A stretch of DNA of 64,000 bases from Siphonodentalium dalli (lineage: Eukaryota > Mollusca > Scaphopoda > Gadilida > Siphonodentaliidae). Made by a program: the position numbers and the translations under genes. Positions 22,130-33,690 of the stretch are shown here, one piece after another (positions within the stretch are counted from its first letter, which is position 1; every line of letters begins with the position of its first letter). The notes beneath the pieces were generated by a model that saw nothing but the letters and a program-made list of their open reading frames with translations, was not told where the DNA came from and searched no databases. The stretch covers positions 175,122,556 through 175,186,555 of the forward strand of contig CP136067.1 of the NCBI GenBank assembly GCA_032622095.1, in the 5' to 3' direction.

Positions 22130-25100
22130 TACCCTCAGACTATCACCCCATGCCATCACTATTGTAAGGCACCATCACTATTATTGTTTTTGAGGTAAAA
22201 TACCACCTATCTATGATTTCAGTTGTTTTCTATTTCTCTATTGGCATCTTCTGAGACATAGATTTTTTCAAATGTTGATATTATAGTGTTTTAATCATAT
22301 GTTATGGCATAGATTGTTATTAACCGTACCGGTATATGAAGGCTCTATAAAAAAATAAATAATTAGTGGCTCGAAAATTAGATGGGCCTTTAAAGTCACA
22401 ATGTCACAATTACTGTTCATCTCATACCCGTCTATCCAGCTACTAGTATATTATGCTAATCAGGATGTTATGGCACTCCAGTATTCATTATATAGCCCAA
22501 CTGTTATAACCCGTCTTTAGCTGGTGTATACTTGCCTCTATGATTATTGAGATATAAGGCCATATGTAATGACATTAAATTGCATGGAAACAGTAATTTA
22601 TGGGCTGCGTGACGTGAATATCTATTGAGAAATAACATCATAATGTAATTGCGAAAACCAATAAAAATCAAATTTTTTGTTTTAATGTATTAAGTTATTT
22701 CCTTCATAAAAAGACTTTGTGATAAAGAATCCTGACAGACTCAATACTAGTTTAGAATATAGAATTAACTTTTAAAATAACAAAAACCTTCGGAATAGCG
22801 AATCTCCGGAACAGTGAACCTTCAGAATAGTGAACCTTTGGAATAGCAAACATTCTTAATAGAGAACCTTTGAAATAGTGAACTTTCGGAATAGCAAACC
22901 TTCGGAATAAAGAATGTTCCCAATATGGCCTATCACTAAAGTATCATGACATTTGACCGCATTACCACTTGATTTAGAGTTATCCATCTACATTTTTTAT
23001 ATGCCAGTTGTACTATGTTATTTGTCTGTCAGTCCATTTGTTCATCCATGCTAACATTTGGCAACTATGGGGTAATTACCGGGTATGGTATTTTGTCCAG
23101 CCCATCATGGTTTTTTAAGCTTAGCTCTACTAGGCCCCCGCGAAACGGAGTTTACAGTCAAATCAAAGTTTGAATTCAATTGGGGATGAGGTTCGCGAAT
23201 CAAATCTCAATTTGAATATATACAGCTACATGTATGCGCAAAATAATTGGCCCCTTTAACGCGGATTTAGGCCGGTAATTACTGTTCGTACCACCAGTAA
23301 ACCACAATCAAGTGGTATTACGTCGAATAATTGCGACTGACATGTGGTATCCATCGGTAGTCTTACCACGGTAATGATTTTTAACTGCGATAACCCAGTA
23401 AATAAACACCGATTACATTTTTTGTGACTGCAATAACGGTAAATTCAATCTAGAAATTTTTAAACGCATCCACATTTGACCTATGCCATATTCAATCGCA
23501 AAGTTTTTAGTTCAAAAATACCATATCAGGGTATCTTTATTGTCATGTTAACTAAACACATAGTAATTCAGTTAATACATGTATATTGTTTATTCAGCAT
23601 ATATGTATGAGGTTGGTCACTGCAACATTGCAATTGCATCAACAGTGCAGCTACGATTGTCCGTGTCTTTGAATATGTCAGTGGCATGAAATAAATCTGA
23701 CATTCAATTTGGCAGGTGTAGAAAAGTCATACCCACTCGCTTTTTGAAGCCTATTTTTCTGAGTTGTATGCTATTGCTATCTGTTGTTAGGAGCATACCG
23801 CCATGTGTGGCCAGGCTATACTCACAGTATAAAGGGTGCAGGGCTTATATTTCGGCGAGAATCCAATTCTATAGATTCTCGTAAATACTCTCGCAAATTA
23901 CCCTGGATTCTCATGAAAAAGTATGTATAAATTCTCACAAAATCAGATGAAATATATGCCCTGGGGTGATTGTGTTAAATTTAACACACACCAGTACCTG
24001 TCCATTCTGTTTTTATTGATTTAAATGCCCGCAGTCTTATGAAACAAAAAGTTCTGGCCATAGAGGTGGGCTTTTATGCCAGAGACTGGTCTTGTCAGAC
24101 AGAGAGGCAGCACATCGAATGGTAGGTGTGGTACTACCATGTGGAATAAGCTCAGTTAGATTAACCCATAAATACCAAATGTTGGTTCATCCGTCCATAT
24201 GTTCGCTTTTGGTTGATAACATTAGATAGTCTCAACTGAAGGGAATGAAATTTGGTATGTGGGTTCTGTCCACAAATTTTAACCGCAGGTATTTCCCTTT
24301 TTGTTCAAATTGGCAATAAATTTTCATCTCTCTAGCCCAAAAATACAAGTCAAGTTTAAATATTTGGGTTTTGCCCACCAATTTTCACCAGGGGTATGCC
24401 ATTTGTTGGAATTGCCACGACCAAGTCTAAATCGCCCGAGATAACTTGAGCAACACTTTTGAAAATATGTTCAAGTATCACATAACATTGCACAGTGAGT
24501 TTATGTGGTCAGCCATTCAAAATGTATCTACATGGCACATATTACTAATTAGTCCCTTCTAGATTTCATTCAATGCTCAAAGGGGCTGAAGAAACACATA
24601 GTGAATAAATTTGCAAACAATATAAAAGTCCATATAACCATTAGTATACATCTCATATAAAAGTAATAATACCCTGTATCTCCTACGATATGAGCCCGAT
24701 TGGGTTAGCATTTTGAACATACATGTATGTGGTAAATTCAGTACATTGAGTGAGTAAATTATCCAATTTGATTTTCTAACTTTCTTCTAAATGTCGCTTC
24801 ATTTGAATTTTTGCCATTATCAAAAACAAGTCTGGAAAATGTTTGTCATTGCTCCCTATGGGAGACTCGCATATATAAGATAATGCATTGGCACAGGGTT
24901 GTTTGTAAAATTTCAAGAAGCTCCATTCATGGAAGGATTGTACAGTAAAGTCATTGAGACAATTTCGATTTTTGATGATCGGTCGTCAGTATCATTTCTA
25001 CAACACAATTATCACCTTATATTTACTTGGCTACACAATTTTACTGTGTGATCGCCACAGAACATTTTTTTAAGAGTATATGTATGTCCATATTTTGCTG

Positions 25101-25340
25101 TGGGTGTAGAGTATTCTCGGATAGAATAAATATACCCAAAGCAAAAACTAAGCGAGGGGCACCTAATGGTTGAGTCTGGGATATTTGGCACTTAGAACGT
25201 GGCTAGATGGTTTGGTGGGGAGGGTCACCATCTTGGTACTTCCAACTGAAGGCCCCCCCAATACCTTGAACGACACAAACAAAGTTTGCATAATTCAATT
25301 TGCAAAACCCCATGGGGCTTGATTTTTCCGAAACTTTTCC
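22130..25340. other. Non-coding stretch
   Basis: No coding frame worth calling. A short block with AATTTGGTATGTGGG near 24,250 resembles the Helitron-like core repeats. TTCTC-type short repeats lie near 23,865-23,940. Confidence 0.4.
22786..22925 (+). repeat. 17-bp minisatellite (GAACCTTCGGAATAGC-like)
   Basis: About eight imperfect units of 16-17 bp, each with ACCTTyGGAATAG variants, in direct orientation. Confidence 0.85.
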
Positions 25341-25354
25341 TTCACAGACTACTA

Positions 25355-25544
25355 CAGTAATGCCCTAATTGATGGACTCCATAACCACAGCAGGATTTAG
25401 TCGGAAATATGGCTTGTTGTCATTCGTTGGAAAGCTCTCGGAGAGCTTTCTGATGAATGGCAACAAGCCACATTTCCGATTAAATCCTGAAAGTTACCAA
25501 TAATTCTGCTGTGGTTACGGAGTCGATTAATTAGGGCATTACTG
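25355..25544. mobile_element. Foldback MITE with TA target duplication (mariner-like), copy 2
   Basis: 190 bp between TA dinucleotides (25,353-25,354 and 25,545-25,546), with ends CAGTAATGCCCTAATT and AATTAGGGCATTACTG. Same family as 21,724-21,936, including the GGATTTAGTCGGAAATATGG arm, but with part of one arm deleted. Confidence 0.8.
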
Positions 25545-25639
25545 TAAATGGTAGCATATTCTAAATGGATCAGTAGTCTTGTGGCCACTATCAATGCAGG
25601 GGATGAAAAGGATGGTTCGGCCCAGAATGCGAATTTATT

Positions 25640-25892
25640 TAGATCTGAACCTGAAAATTACAAACTCCTAACACCTAATTGTCTGTGATATTGATGAATG
25701 CCAGGAAAATTCGCACCCCAATTTATTGTGTTTAAAAAAAAATTAATTAACAGCTTTAACTGGCCACTGAGAACATCACAGGACAAATAGGTCGGATGGC
25801 CCGGTGGTTCTGAATATGAAAATTGTTCATTCTTACTAATCTTAGCATCTAGACTGGCCTCAAGATGTTCAAATTGGGGGAAATTTCCAACC
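25640..25892 (-). mobile_element. Fragment related to the hAT-like element, reverse orientation
   Basis: Read on the minus strand it has GGCCAGTCTAGATGCTAAGAT followed by a segment resembling 13,530-13,610 of the hAT-like element, ending at the junction with LINE-B. No terminal repeat is seen, so it is a diverged fragment. Confidence 0.45.
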
Positions 25893-27170
25893 TTTAGATA
25901 AAAAAGAACACACGATTGGAGTATTTTTAGATTTATCCAAGGCATTTGACACTATAAACCACAATATAATGATTAATAAACTCGAACACTATGACTGTCG
26001 GGGGGTTGCACTGAACTGGTTCCGCAGCTACCTGTCAAATAGAAAGCAATATGTACAATACGAAGGCAACTTTCCTGCCAAACAAATATAACCTGTGGCG
26101 TGCCACAGGGATCCATACTTGGCCCTCTTCTCTTATATACATGAATGATCTTCCAAATGTGTGCAAAGAATTAAAGGTAATACTATTTGCTGATGATACA
26201 AATGCCTTTTACTCAGATAAAGACATTATTAATGCTTATGATGTTGTTAACAAAGAAATGGAGGCAATGAACAAATGGTTTCTAGCTAACAAATTATCTT
26301 TAAATCTTGATAAAACAAACTATATGCTTTTCACAAATACAGATATTTGTAAGTCGTTAAATTTTCTACCGGAGCTAAAAATTAATGATAAACTGTTCCA
26401 AAGGGTTAAAAACACAAAATTCCTAGGAATTAATATTGAAGAAACTTTGTCATGGGATTTACATGTGGATACAATTATCAATAAACTATCGAGAAACCTA
26501 GGAGTCATGCGTAAGGTTAGTGAGTTTGTACCAAAGGATACGATGAAATCACTTTATTCGACACTTATTATCCCATATCTCACCCATTGTAATGCTATTT
26601 GGAGTGCAACAACAGTGAAAAATCTTCAAAAACTTGAAAAAATACAACACAAAGCAATTGCAACACTGTTATATGGAAATAAAAATACCCAGGAAATATG
26701 CAAGAAACACAATTTATTGCTGTTTGAAGACATTGGAAATATGCAACTGCTTAAAATTTTACGTCACAAGAAACTCCATAAATCACTGACTTCCCTATTT
26801 ACAAGCCTACATGATATCCATAATTACACTACACGGTCCAAAGCTAATTCAAATCTATTCTGTGTATTTAAAAGAACGAAAAAAGCAAAAATGCCACATC
26901 AACCAGAGCCAGATGCCCGTGGAATGAACTACCAACTGACTGCAAACTCAGAATAGAAATTGATAGCAATTACTCAAAATATCTGAAAGAATATTTAATT
27001 AACAAGCAACATAAACCAACCTCCCCCACTGAATAGTACTCCTCCCTGGTTACCGACATGTACTCTAATACTAGTACAAAACAGAGTTCTGTCACCACAG
27101 GGCTATTCAAATTAGGACAAGCTCCTTATTGTTTCTTACTGTTATTGTATAATTCATCCTACTCTGATTA
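25893..27170 (+). pseudogene. LINE-B, unit 1, 3' part: reverse transcriptase palm to 3' end, decayed
   Basis: Resumes at the RT motif GVFLDLSKAFDT, then a frameshift near 26,090, then a 301-codon open frame (26,051-26,956) carrying the catalytic FADDT box, NKLSLNLDKTNYML and FLGINIEETLSW. These are canonical RT palm and thumb motifs of non-LTR elements. A late frameshift separates the last residues, which end at TAG 27,034-27,036. The element runs to about 27,170, directly against a zinc-finger codon. No poly-A tail or target duplication is visible. Confidence 0.8.
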
Positions 27171-28004
27171 GCCACCGTTCATAAGAGAACACACACCGGA
27201 GATCGTCCGTATCCGTGCGATATGTGTGAGCAATCGTTTGCTCAGAACCATCAACTCATGAGTCATAAGATAATCCACACCGGCGATCGACTATATCAGT
27301 GTGATCTCTGTGAGGAGTTATTCTCCCATAAAAGTAACCTAATGATACACAATGAACTCCACGCAGGCGATCGTCCGTATCATTGTGCTGCGTGTGAGAA
27401 ATCATTCGCCAATAGTAGTAGCCTATTTAGACATAACCGAAGCCACAAAGACGAACGCCCGTATCACTGCGAGCTGTGTGATAAATCATTTGCCCAGAAC
27501 TATCACATGATGAGACACAAGAGAATAATCCACATAGGCGAGCGTCCGTATCAGTGCGATGTGTGTGAGAAATCGTTCTCCCAAAGCAGTAACCTAATGA
27601 TACATATGAAACTGCACACAGGTGATCGTCCGTATCAATGCGATATGTGTGAGAAATCATTTACCATGAGCAGTAGCTTAATAAGACATAACAGAAGCCA
27701 CACAGGCGAACGCCCGTATCAATGTGATATGTGTGGGAAATCGTTTGCCCAGAGCGATCACATAATGAGACATAAGAGAAGCCACACAGGCGACCGTCCG
27801 TATCAATGCGATGTGTGTGAGAAATCATTTACTAATTCAACTCAAGCCACCGTCCATAAGAGAACACACACAGGAGATCGTCCATATCAGTGCGATGTGT
27901 GTGGGAAATCGTTTGCCCAGAGCGATCACCTACTGAGACATAACAGAACACACACAGGCGATCGTCCATATCAGTGCGATATGTGTGATAAATCGTTCAC
28001 CTAG
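27171..28004 (+). CDS. C2H2 zinc-finger array, ZNF-2 of unit 1 (about 9 fingers)
   Basis: The frame enters at the tail of a finger (ATVHKRTH, TGDRPY linker) and encodes nine full fingers plus the start of a tenth (CDMCDKSFT) before a TAG at 28,002-28,004. Its backbone differs from ZNF-1: TGDRPYQCD linkers and CEKSF/CGKSF loops. Helix tips include QNHQLMS, HKSNLMI, NSSSLFR, QNYHMMR (with an extra Ile before the last His), QSSNLMI, MSSSLIR, QSDHIMR, NSTQATV and QSDHLLR. There is no N-terminus: the array begins right where LINE-B ends, or at a splice acceptor (TCTGATTAG). Likely a nuclear DNA-binding protein originally; whether it is still expressed is doubtful given the decayed continuation. 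Confidence 0.6.
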   Translation, partial: ATVHKRTHTGDRPYPCDMCEQSFAQNHQLMSHKIIHTGDRLYQCDLCEELFSHKSNLMIHNELHAGDRPYHCAACEKSFANSSSLFRHNRSHKDERPYHCELCDKSFAQNYHMMRHKRIIHIGERPYQCDVCEKSFSQSSNLMIHMKLHTGDRPYQCDMCEKSFTMSSSLIRHNRSHTGERPYQCDMCGKSFAQSDHIMRHKRSHTGDRPYQCDVCEKSFTNSTQATVHKRTHTGDRPYQCDVCGKSFAQSDHLLRHNRTHTGDRPYQCDMCDKSFT

Positions 28005-28400
28005 AGAAGTAGCCCGATGAGACATAACAGAAGCCACACGACCGTATCAGTGTGATGTGTGTGAGAAATCATTCGTACATGACAAGAGCCTAATGAGACA
28101 CAATAATCTCCACACAGGCGACCGTCCGTATCAGTGTGATGTATGTGAGAAATCATTCGTCCTGAGCAGTAGCTTAATGAGACACATGAAGCTTCATACA
28201 ACATAGCGTCCGTATCAGTGCTATGTGTGTGAGGAATACAATCATATAGATAATCTGATAACACAGGGTTAGCAAGGATATCCACGCAGATGATCGCCCA
28301 TATCAATGCGATGTGTGGGAGAAATAATTTTCCCAAAAGAGTCCCTTGATGACGATCATACGTGTCAGTCCGATGTGTGTGAGAAATAATCCTCTCAGAG
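28005..28400 (+). pseudogene. Decayed C-terminal fingers of ZNF-2, unit 1
   Basis: Beyond the TAG the sequence still shows finger backbones (MRHNRSH, CDVCEKSF, MRHNNLHTGDRPYQCD, VLSSSLMRHMKLH) spread over two frames with stops. At least three more fingers were present. Confidence 0.7.
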
Positions 28401-29144
28401 AGTTTTACTTTAACATGTACATAAATGTGAGTTTTAACTGCGGTAGGTTTGTTCTATTATGTCTTAAAAGGGGAATCCCCGATTCATGTTGTAGAATGGT
28501 CTAAATTAGTAGTACTCGTAACTGATGGGTGGGCTTTTCATCTGTTACCGTTTTTTATATACAGCAATGATTTATACAGTAGTCAGTGAACGATGAACAC
28601 ATCATGCATGTACAGCCTTTTTCCGTATTAAACTCCGCGAGGCAGATAACAACTTTGATCCTCTTCAAACTTCAAAGTTCCATAAGTATTTTCTGTCACT
28701 ATTTGCATTGGAGATTTAAAGATGGATTATCAACTTAAGTCTTTAGTCCTCAAATATATCACATGCAGTACACGGTATTTTGTCGTTAAACTATAGCAGA
28801 ACATGATTCCCGACAGATTTCCCTTTTCTTGGCGCCAAAATACCCCGAAAATATCCCCGAGGCGGCGGAGTTCCAAACAAAAACAAACAAATTGGCGTCT
28901 ATCGACCCCATAGATAGATAGGTTAATGAAATAAAACGTGCACACGAGACCGATGTCAAAATAACAAATATATAACAATGTCAAGAATGATTCAACATAA
29001 TATATATATACTATAGTAACTATTTCATTATTATATCAGTAGAATTTGACCTTTCTTTGAAAAATGTCCATGTTGCAGATTATGGTGCATGTATGGGGCT
29101 CGTTGTTTTGCATTATTTATTTGAATCTGTGGCCATCATTCAAT
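28401..29144. other. Non-coding end of unit 1
   Basis: Collinear with 49,110-49,685. It contains the perfect palindrome TTGGCGCCAA (28,829-28,838), an E2F-type word kept in unit 2 (49,369-49,378). Unit 2 lacks about 150 bp here, between short ACACAT repeats. GGCCATCATTCAATCCAAT at the end is the undisturbed unit-to-unit junction. Confidence 0.5.
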
Positions 29145-31419
29145 CCAATAAATTTATCACTCGTCATCCCTATCTCACAAAAGAAGTGTTTACGCATCTT
29201 TTCATATGTGTTGCGGCGCATAACGAAGTGTTCTTCATTCACAACATCCATGTTACATTTCCTAACAATTCATTTATCAGGTGACACTATTGGCTGTTTG
29301 TGGCGACCCTTTTCAGTTTCCAAGTTATGATTACAAATTCTTAATATGAATCCATATTCCCCCTGGGGCTTTCAACATGGGTCGGTGTCAATCATGTTGA
29401 ACCTAATATATGCCATAATCTCATGTCAGCAGATCTCCATTCTCATTGGTCAATCTTAGCAGGCCAGCATGAAGTAACATTCACCGGCATTACCGAACCA
29501 TTTACAACGGCACCACTATACTCTTCATCAATGTTTGGGGAGTAAGGGGCTTGTTACATGAGCTGGGGCAACTCTGCTAGCCAGGACAACTCGGTTTGAC
29601 GGATGGCCCGGTCTAATGTGCTTGCTTACTGTCGCGTCCCGCCTTGCCAGGACAACTCGTTTAGCCGGAAAAACAAAGCTCACGTAACAGCGAGTCATTC
29701 GGGCTAACCGCGATGAGAGTCCCATGGGCGAACAACCCCTTCAGATAAACTTATATCCTAGCCTATTCATGTGTATCTTCAAGATTGTTCCACCGTGTCC
29801 CGATTTTCTCTGCAAATATTACTCACAAGCAACAATTCTCTTGGACATACATGTACTTCGAAATATTTTTTCAACCGCTAGCGATCCGCAATAATCGTCA
29901 CACTGAATAGTCAAAATTTTCACCCTCAATAACTGGGAGTTACCCTATATTCATCCAACTGTGTATGACGCTTCCTCCAGCAGGTTGATAATTAAAGATG
30001 GATTATCTCTTTAAATAACAAATTTTAAATAGTTGCGTGGGTATAAAATAATAAATATGAACTGAAGACCCCTGTCCGGAAAGCTTCTATCAATTAATAT
30101 TGATTTTATTTCGAATATTTAATTGGGACCGTTTATGTGTCTATTTTTAGAACAGACCATTCGGATGATAGCATATTGCGATATAGAGCACTGGGCTGTT
30201 CCTATGGCTACGCACCGAAAGTCAAATGTCCCAGATTGATTGTTTGTATTGTTTTGTTCCATAGTTATAAACGATATTGAGTATAATTAACGTTTATTTG
30301 CGACAAAATTGTACAATAAAATTTCTGGTCTCTGTTAACAGTAACCATTATTGTTCGTTAGCTATAGAACTACACCTTTTTAGACTAGAAAATATTCGAA
30401 ATAAAATTAATATTAATCGACAGAAGCATTTCTGGACAGGAGTCTTCGATTAAGATCTAATATTTTATACCCCGGTAACTATATAAAACATGTTTACAAA
30501 GTGATAATCCACCTTTAACCAGTTGCCAATATTTTGAATATACTTTAATTTGGGATCGGATCATTATATGTGGTTTATTCAGAGAAACAATTAACGTTTT
30601 CCAACTGTCGCTGAAATCTCATTGTATTCAGGGTCTTGTTCTATGAGACAAGATATTCAGATTATACATGCGAAATTATGCTTCTTTACATCCCCTGTAA
30701 TCTTATTGCTCATGGAAATTAAATTGTTCTTCGTGTAAGAAGAGGATGATGAATAAATGCTAGTTTATGACCCTATGGTCAACGATACCCGGTATGCACA
30801 ATCTAAAGTCATGAATGGTCCCATGCTGAACATGCGTGAGTGACAATTGATTGTAATGATAGGACCGTTACATTGTAAATGCAGCACAATCTATCTTTCT
30901 TTAAAGGCGCTATGATAAAAATTATATCTCTGATCTACTTGGGAGTGGCAAATATGTATGTTGTACAGCTTTTGGAACTTTGGAATATCCATTGTTGTTA
31001 GTCTGAGACTTACTCGTATCATAGACAAGTATGGCAAAATTTCAGTGCACATAGGATCAAGCCCAACCACGTCAGTATGGACTAATCAGATTATCATTAT
31101 GTGCACTCTTGACATAGCTGATGTCTCGTTACTAAATTATACAGTGTTGTGTCTTGGACAATTTAAATATAACATGTGAGTGTCTGGTCTTTTACACTAT
31201 ATATCTTATACCACATGTGCATGCAATTTCCATGTTCATATTGTCTTTTATTGTGTCTTATTTAAAGTGATTTTTTAATGTATCTGACGCAGATTAGAAA
31301 ACACCGTGCACCTATCCGTGACGAAATATAAGCTCATAAGAATGAAAGATATCATTTTCTATATATTTTCTTCCATTTTGATTGCCATCATAAAATATAG
31401 TAACCTTTTCATACCTTAA
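29145..31419. other. Non-coding DNA, start of unit 2
   Basis: Homologous to 11,127-12,562 and 51,363-52,809. It retains 29,745-29,965, which unit 1 lost, and a 450-bp stretch (about 30,187-30,645) shared with unit 3 but not unit 1. No coding frame is supported. Confidence 0.5.
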
Positions 31420-31904
31420 ATGCACGTGAGGCCTTAGTTGTCGAAAATATTCATATTTGTTCCAATCACCGTAAACAGAAAAACATTAAAACGCATACAG
31501 TTTCGTTCATATATACCATGACCATCGCGTAAACAGCATGTTATCATAAAGATTTACTATATTTTACCTAAGCAATAGCCTGATTGTGTTACAGAAGACA
31601 GCACAATGCTGGCTAATCACACACAAATGGCAAAAACTCTCTTTATTCGTTCCATATCAGGAATTCACCAACAAAGAACGCACTTTATGTTTACCATCAT
31701 AATATAAACACCAGAAAAGTTACTTTTTTATGCTTTTGTTTACATAACAGTGGTCAAATATATGACAATAACATACTGTTTATGCGATATTTCTTATTTG
31801 TATACGGACAAAGTCTGTCTACATTTTGTTGTACTTTTTTGTGGCGGTTTTTGACGGGTGGAAATATTTTCACAGGATACCCACCGCCAAGGCCAACCGT
31901 ACCT
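31420..31904. mobile_element. TTAA-flanked MITE (piggyBac-like), copy 1, 485 bp
   Basis: Flanked by TTAA at 31,416-31,419 and 31,905-31,908. Units 1 and 3 have the same site with a single TTAA (12,559-12,562 and 57,353-57,356). The right end CCAAGGCCAACCGTACCT is the inverse of the left end of copy 2 (AGGCACGGTTGGCCTT); the left end of this copy has diverged. Target TTAA with precise single-copy empty sites fits piggyBac-type mobilisation. No transposase. Confidence 0.8.
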
Positions 31905-31908
31905 TTAA

Positions 31909-32898
31909 TAAGATTGCATTTTATAGGCAATACTCCCAACAACTTAATTCTTTAAAATATGTTCATCTCACACTAAAATATGGCCAGGACCCAATATTGA
32001 ATTTTCGGGGAAATTTCATATCACATTCTGCTAGAAATTATTTCTTTGGGATTGGAAGTAGCTGAGACCAAGCAAACGCATACTACTGAGCAAATGATCA
32101 TACGATATAATGATTTAAATAATAAGAGAATAGGTCCAATTTGCTACCATTTTAAAACAATAGGAACGAATATAGGAGACATAAGTGATATACATGCAAG
32201 TCCTATTTTTCAAATTCAGGTCGCCATTTTGGCAGACATCTTTATAATATGGTGTAAATTTTCCCCAAAAACAGTAGTATAATGTAATAACATCCAACTA
32301 GAATATACATTTGTACACATTTGATGTAATATGTCCAACAAAACAGATTAAACCGACTTCGTTCATATTCTACACTACGGCGGTCATGTTGGACGCCGTC
32401 TTGAATTATAGGAAATGCTCAAGGGTGAGAACTCCACACCCACCTTGAAATTGATACACATACCACCCAGAATCACAATCCATAGAGAAAAACATTAACA
32501 GAGATTTTGTACTTCACACATATTGCTCCTAATGTAGTTCCATGCAGTTGTAATCAAATTTCCACCCAAATTGTGGGAAGGAGCGAACCAATTTGTTCAC
32601 CTTTGGTGGGGGAAGGTGTTTGTAACTCAAAGGTTTACCTAAAATGAGAATGGGCCAGTCGAAAAATCAAATATTCATGTATGGCTTATTAAATATTCAT
32701 GTATGGTTTATTAAATATTCATATAAATCATCACATAGAGTTCTTGATAGTGCAGACCTGTCGTCATTTTTACACGACCTCAATGCCGCAATTTCTTGTT
32801 ATCTTGCATTATTGTTATGGTGGCTGACAAAATATTACGTCACATTATACACCATTCACTAATCTAAATTATCCTTATATCTATGCTTGTTCATCATA
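31909..32898. other. Non-coding DNA with empty hAT-like target
   Basis: Collinear with 12,563-14,639 without the 1.07-kb insertion. CATGTTGG at 32,385-32,392 is the unoccupied target site. The remaining sequence leads into the 3' side of ZNF-1. Confidence 0.6.

Positions 32899-33690
<792 letters not shown>

Larger units (their letters stand above)
20529..25892. other. 5.4-kb block replacing 230 bp of LINE-B reverse transcriptase
   Basis: LINE-B homology stops after AAAGTTAT at 20,528 and resumes at TTTAGATAAAAAAG at 25,893. Unit 2 holds 46,743-46,972 in this interval. The block contains G-tract repeats, palindromic GCGCAATTG repeats, two TA-flanked MITEs, a 17-bp minisatellite and a hAT-like fragment. 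No terminal repeats or target duplication join its two ends, so it is not a simple insertion. Confidence 0.7.
11127..29144 (+). repeat. Segmental duplication unit 1 (A)
   Basis: This block is collinear with 29,145-49,685 and, for its first part, with 51,363-60,387. In order it holds conserved non-coding DNA, the hAT-like insertion, ZNF-1, its candidate exon 2 and promoter, non-coding DNA, LINE-B with a 5.4-kb interruption, ZNF-2 and a terminal non-coding segment ending GGCCATCATTCAAT. Relative to units 2 and 3 it lacks about 230 bp after 11,632. Confidence 0.9.
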
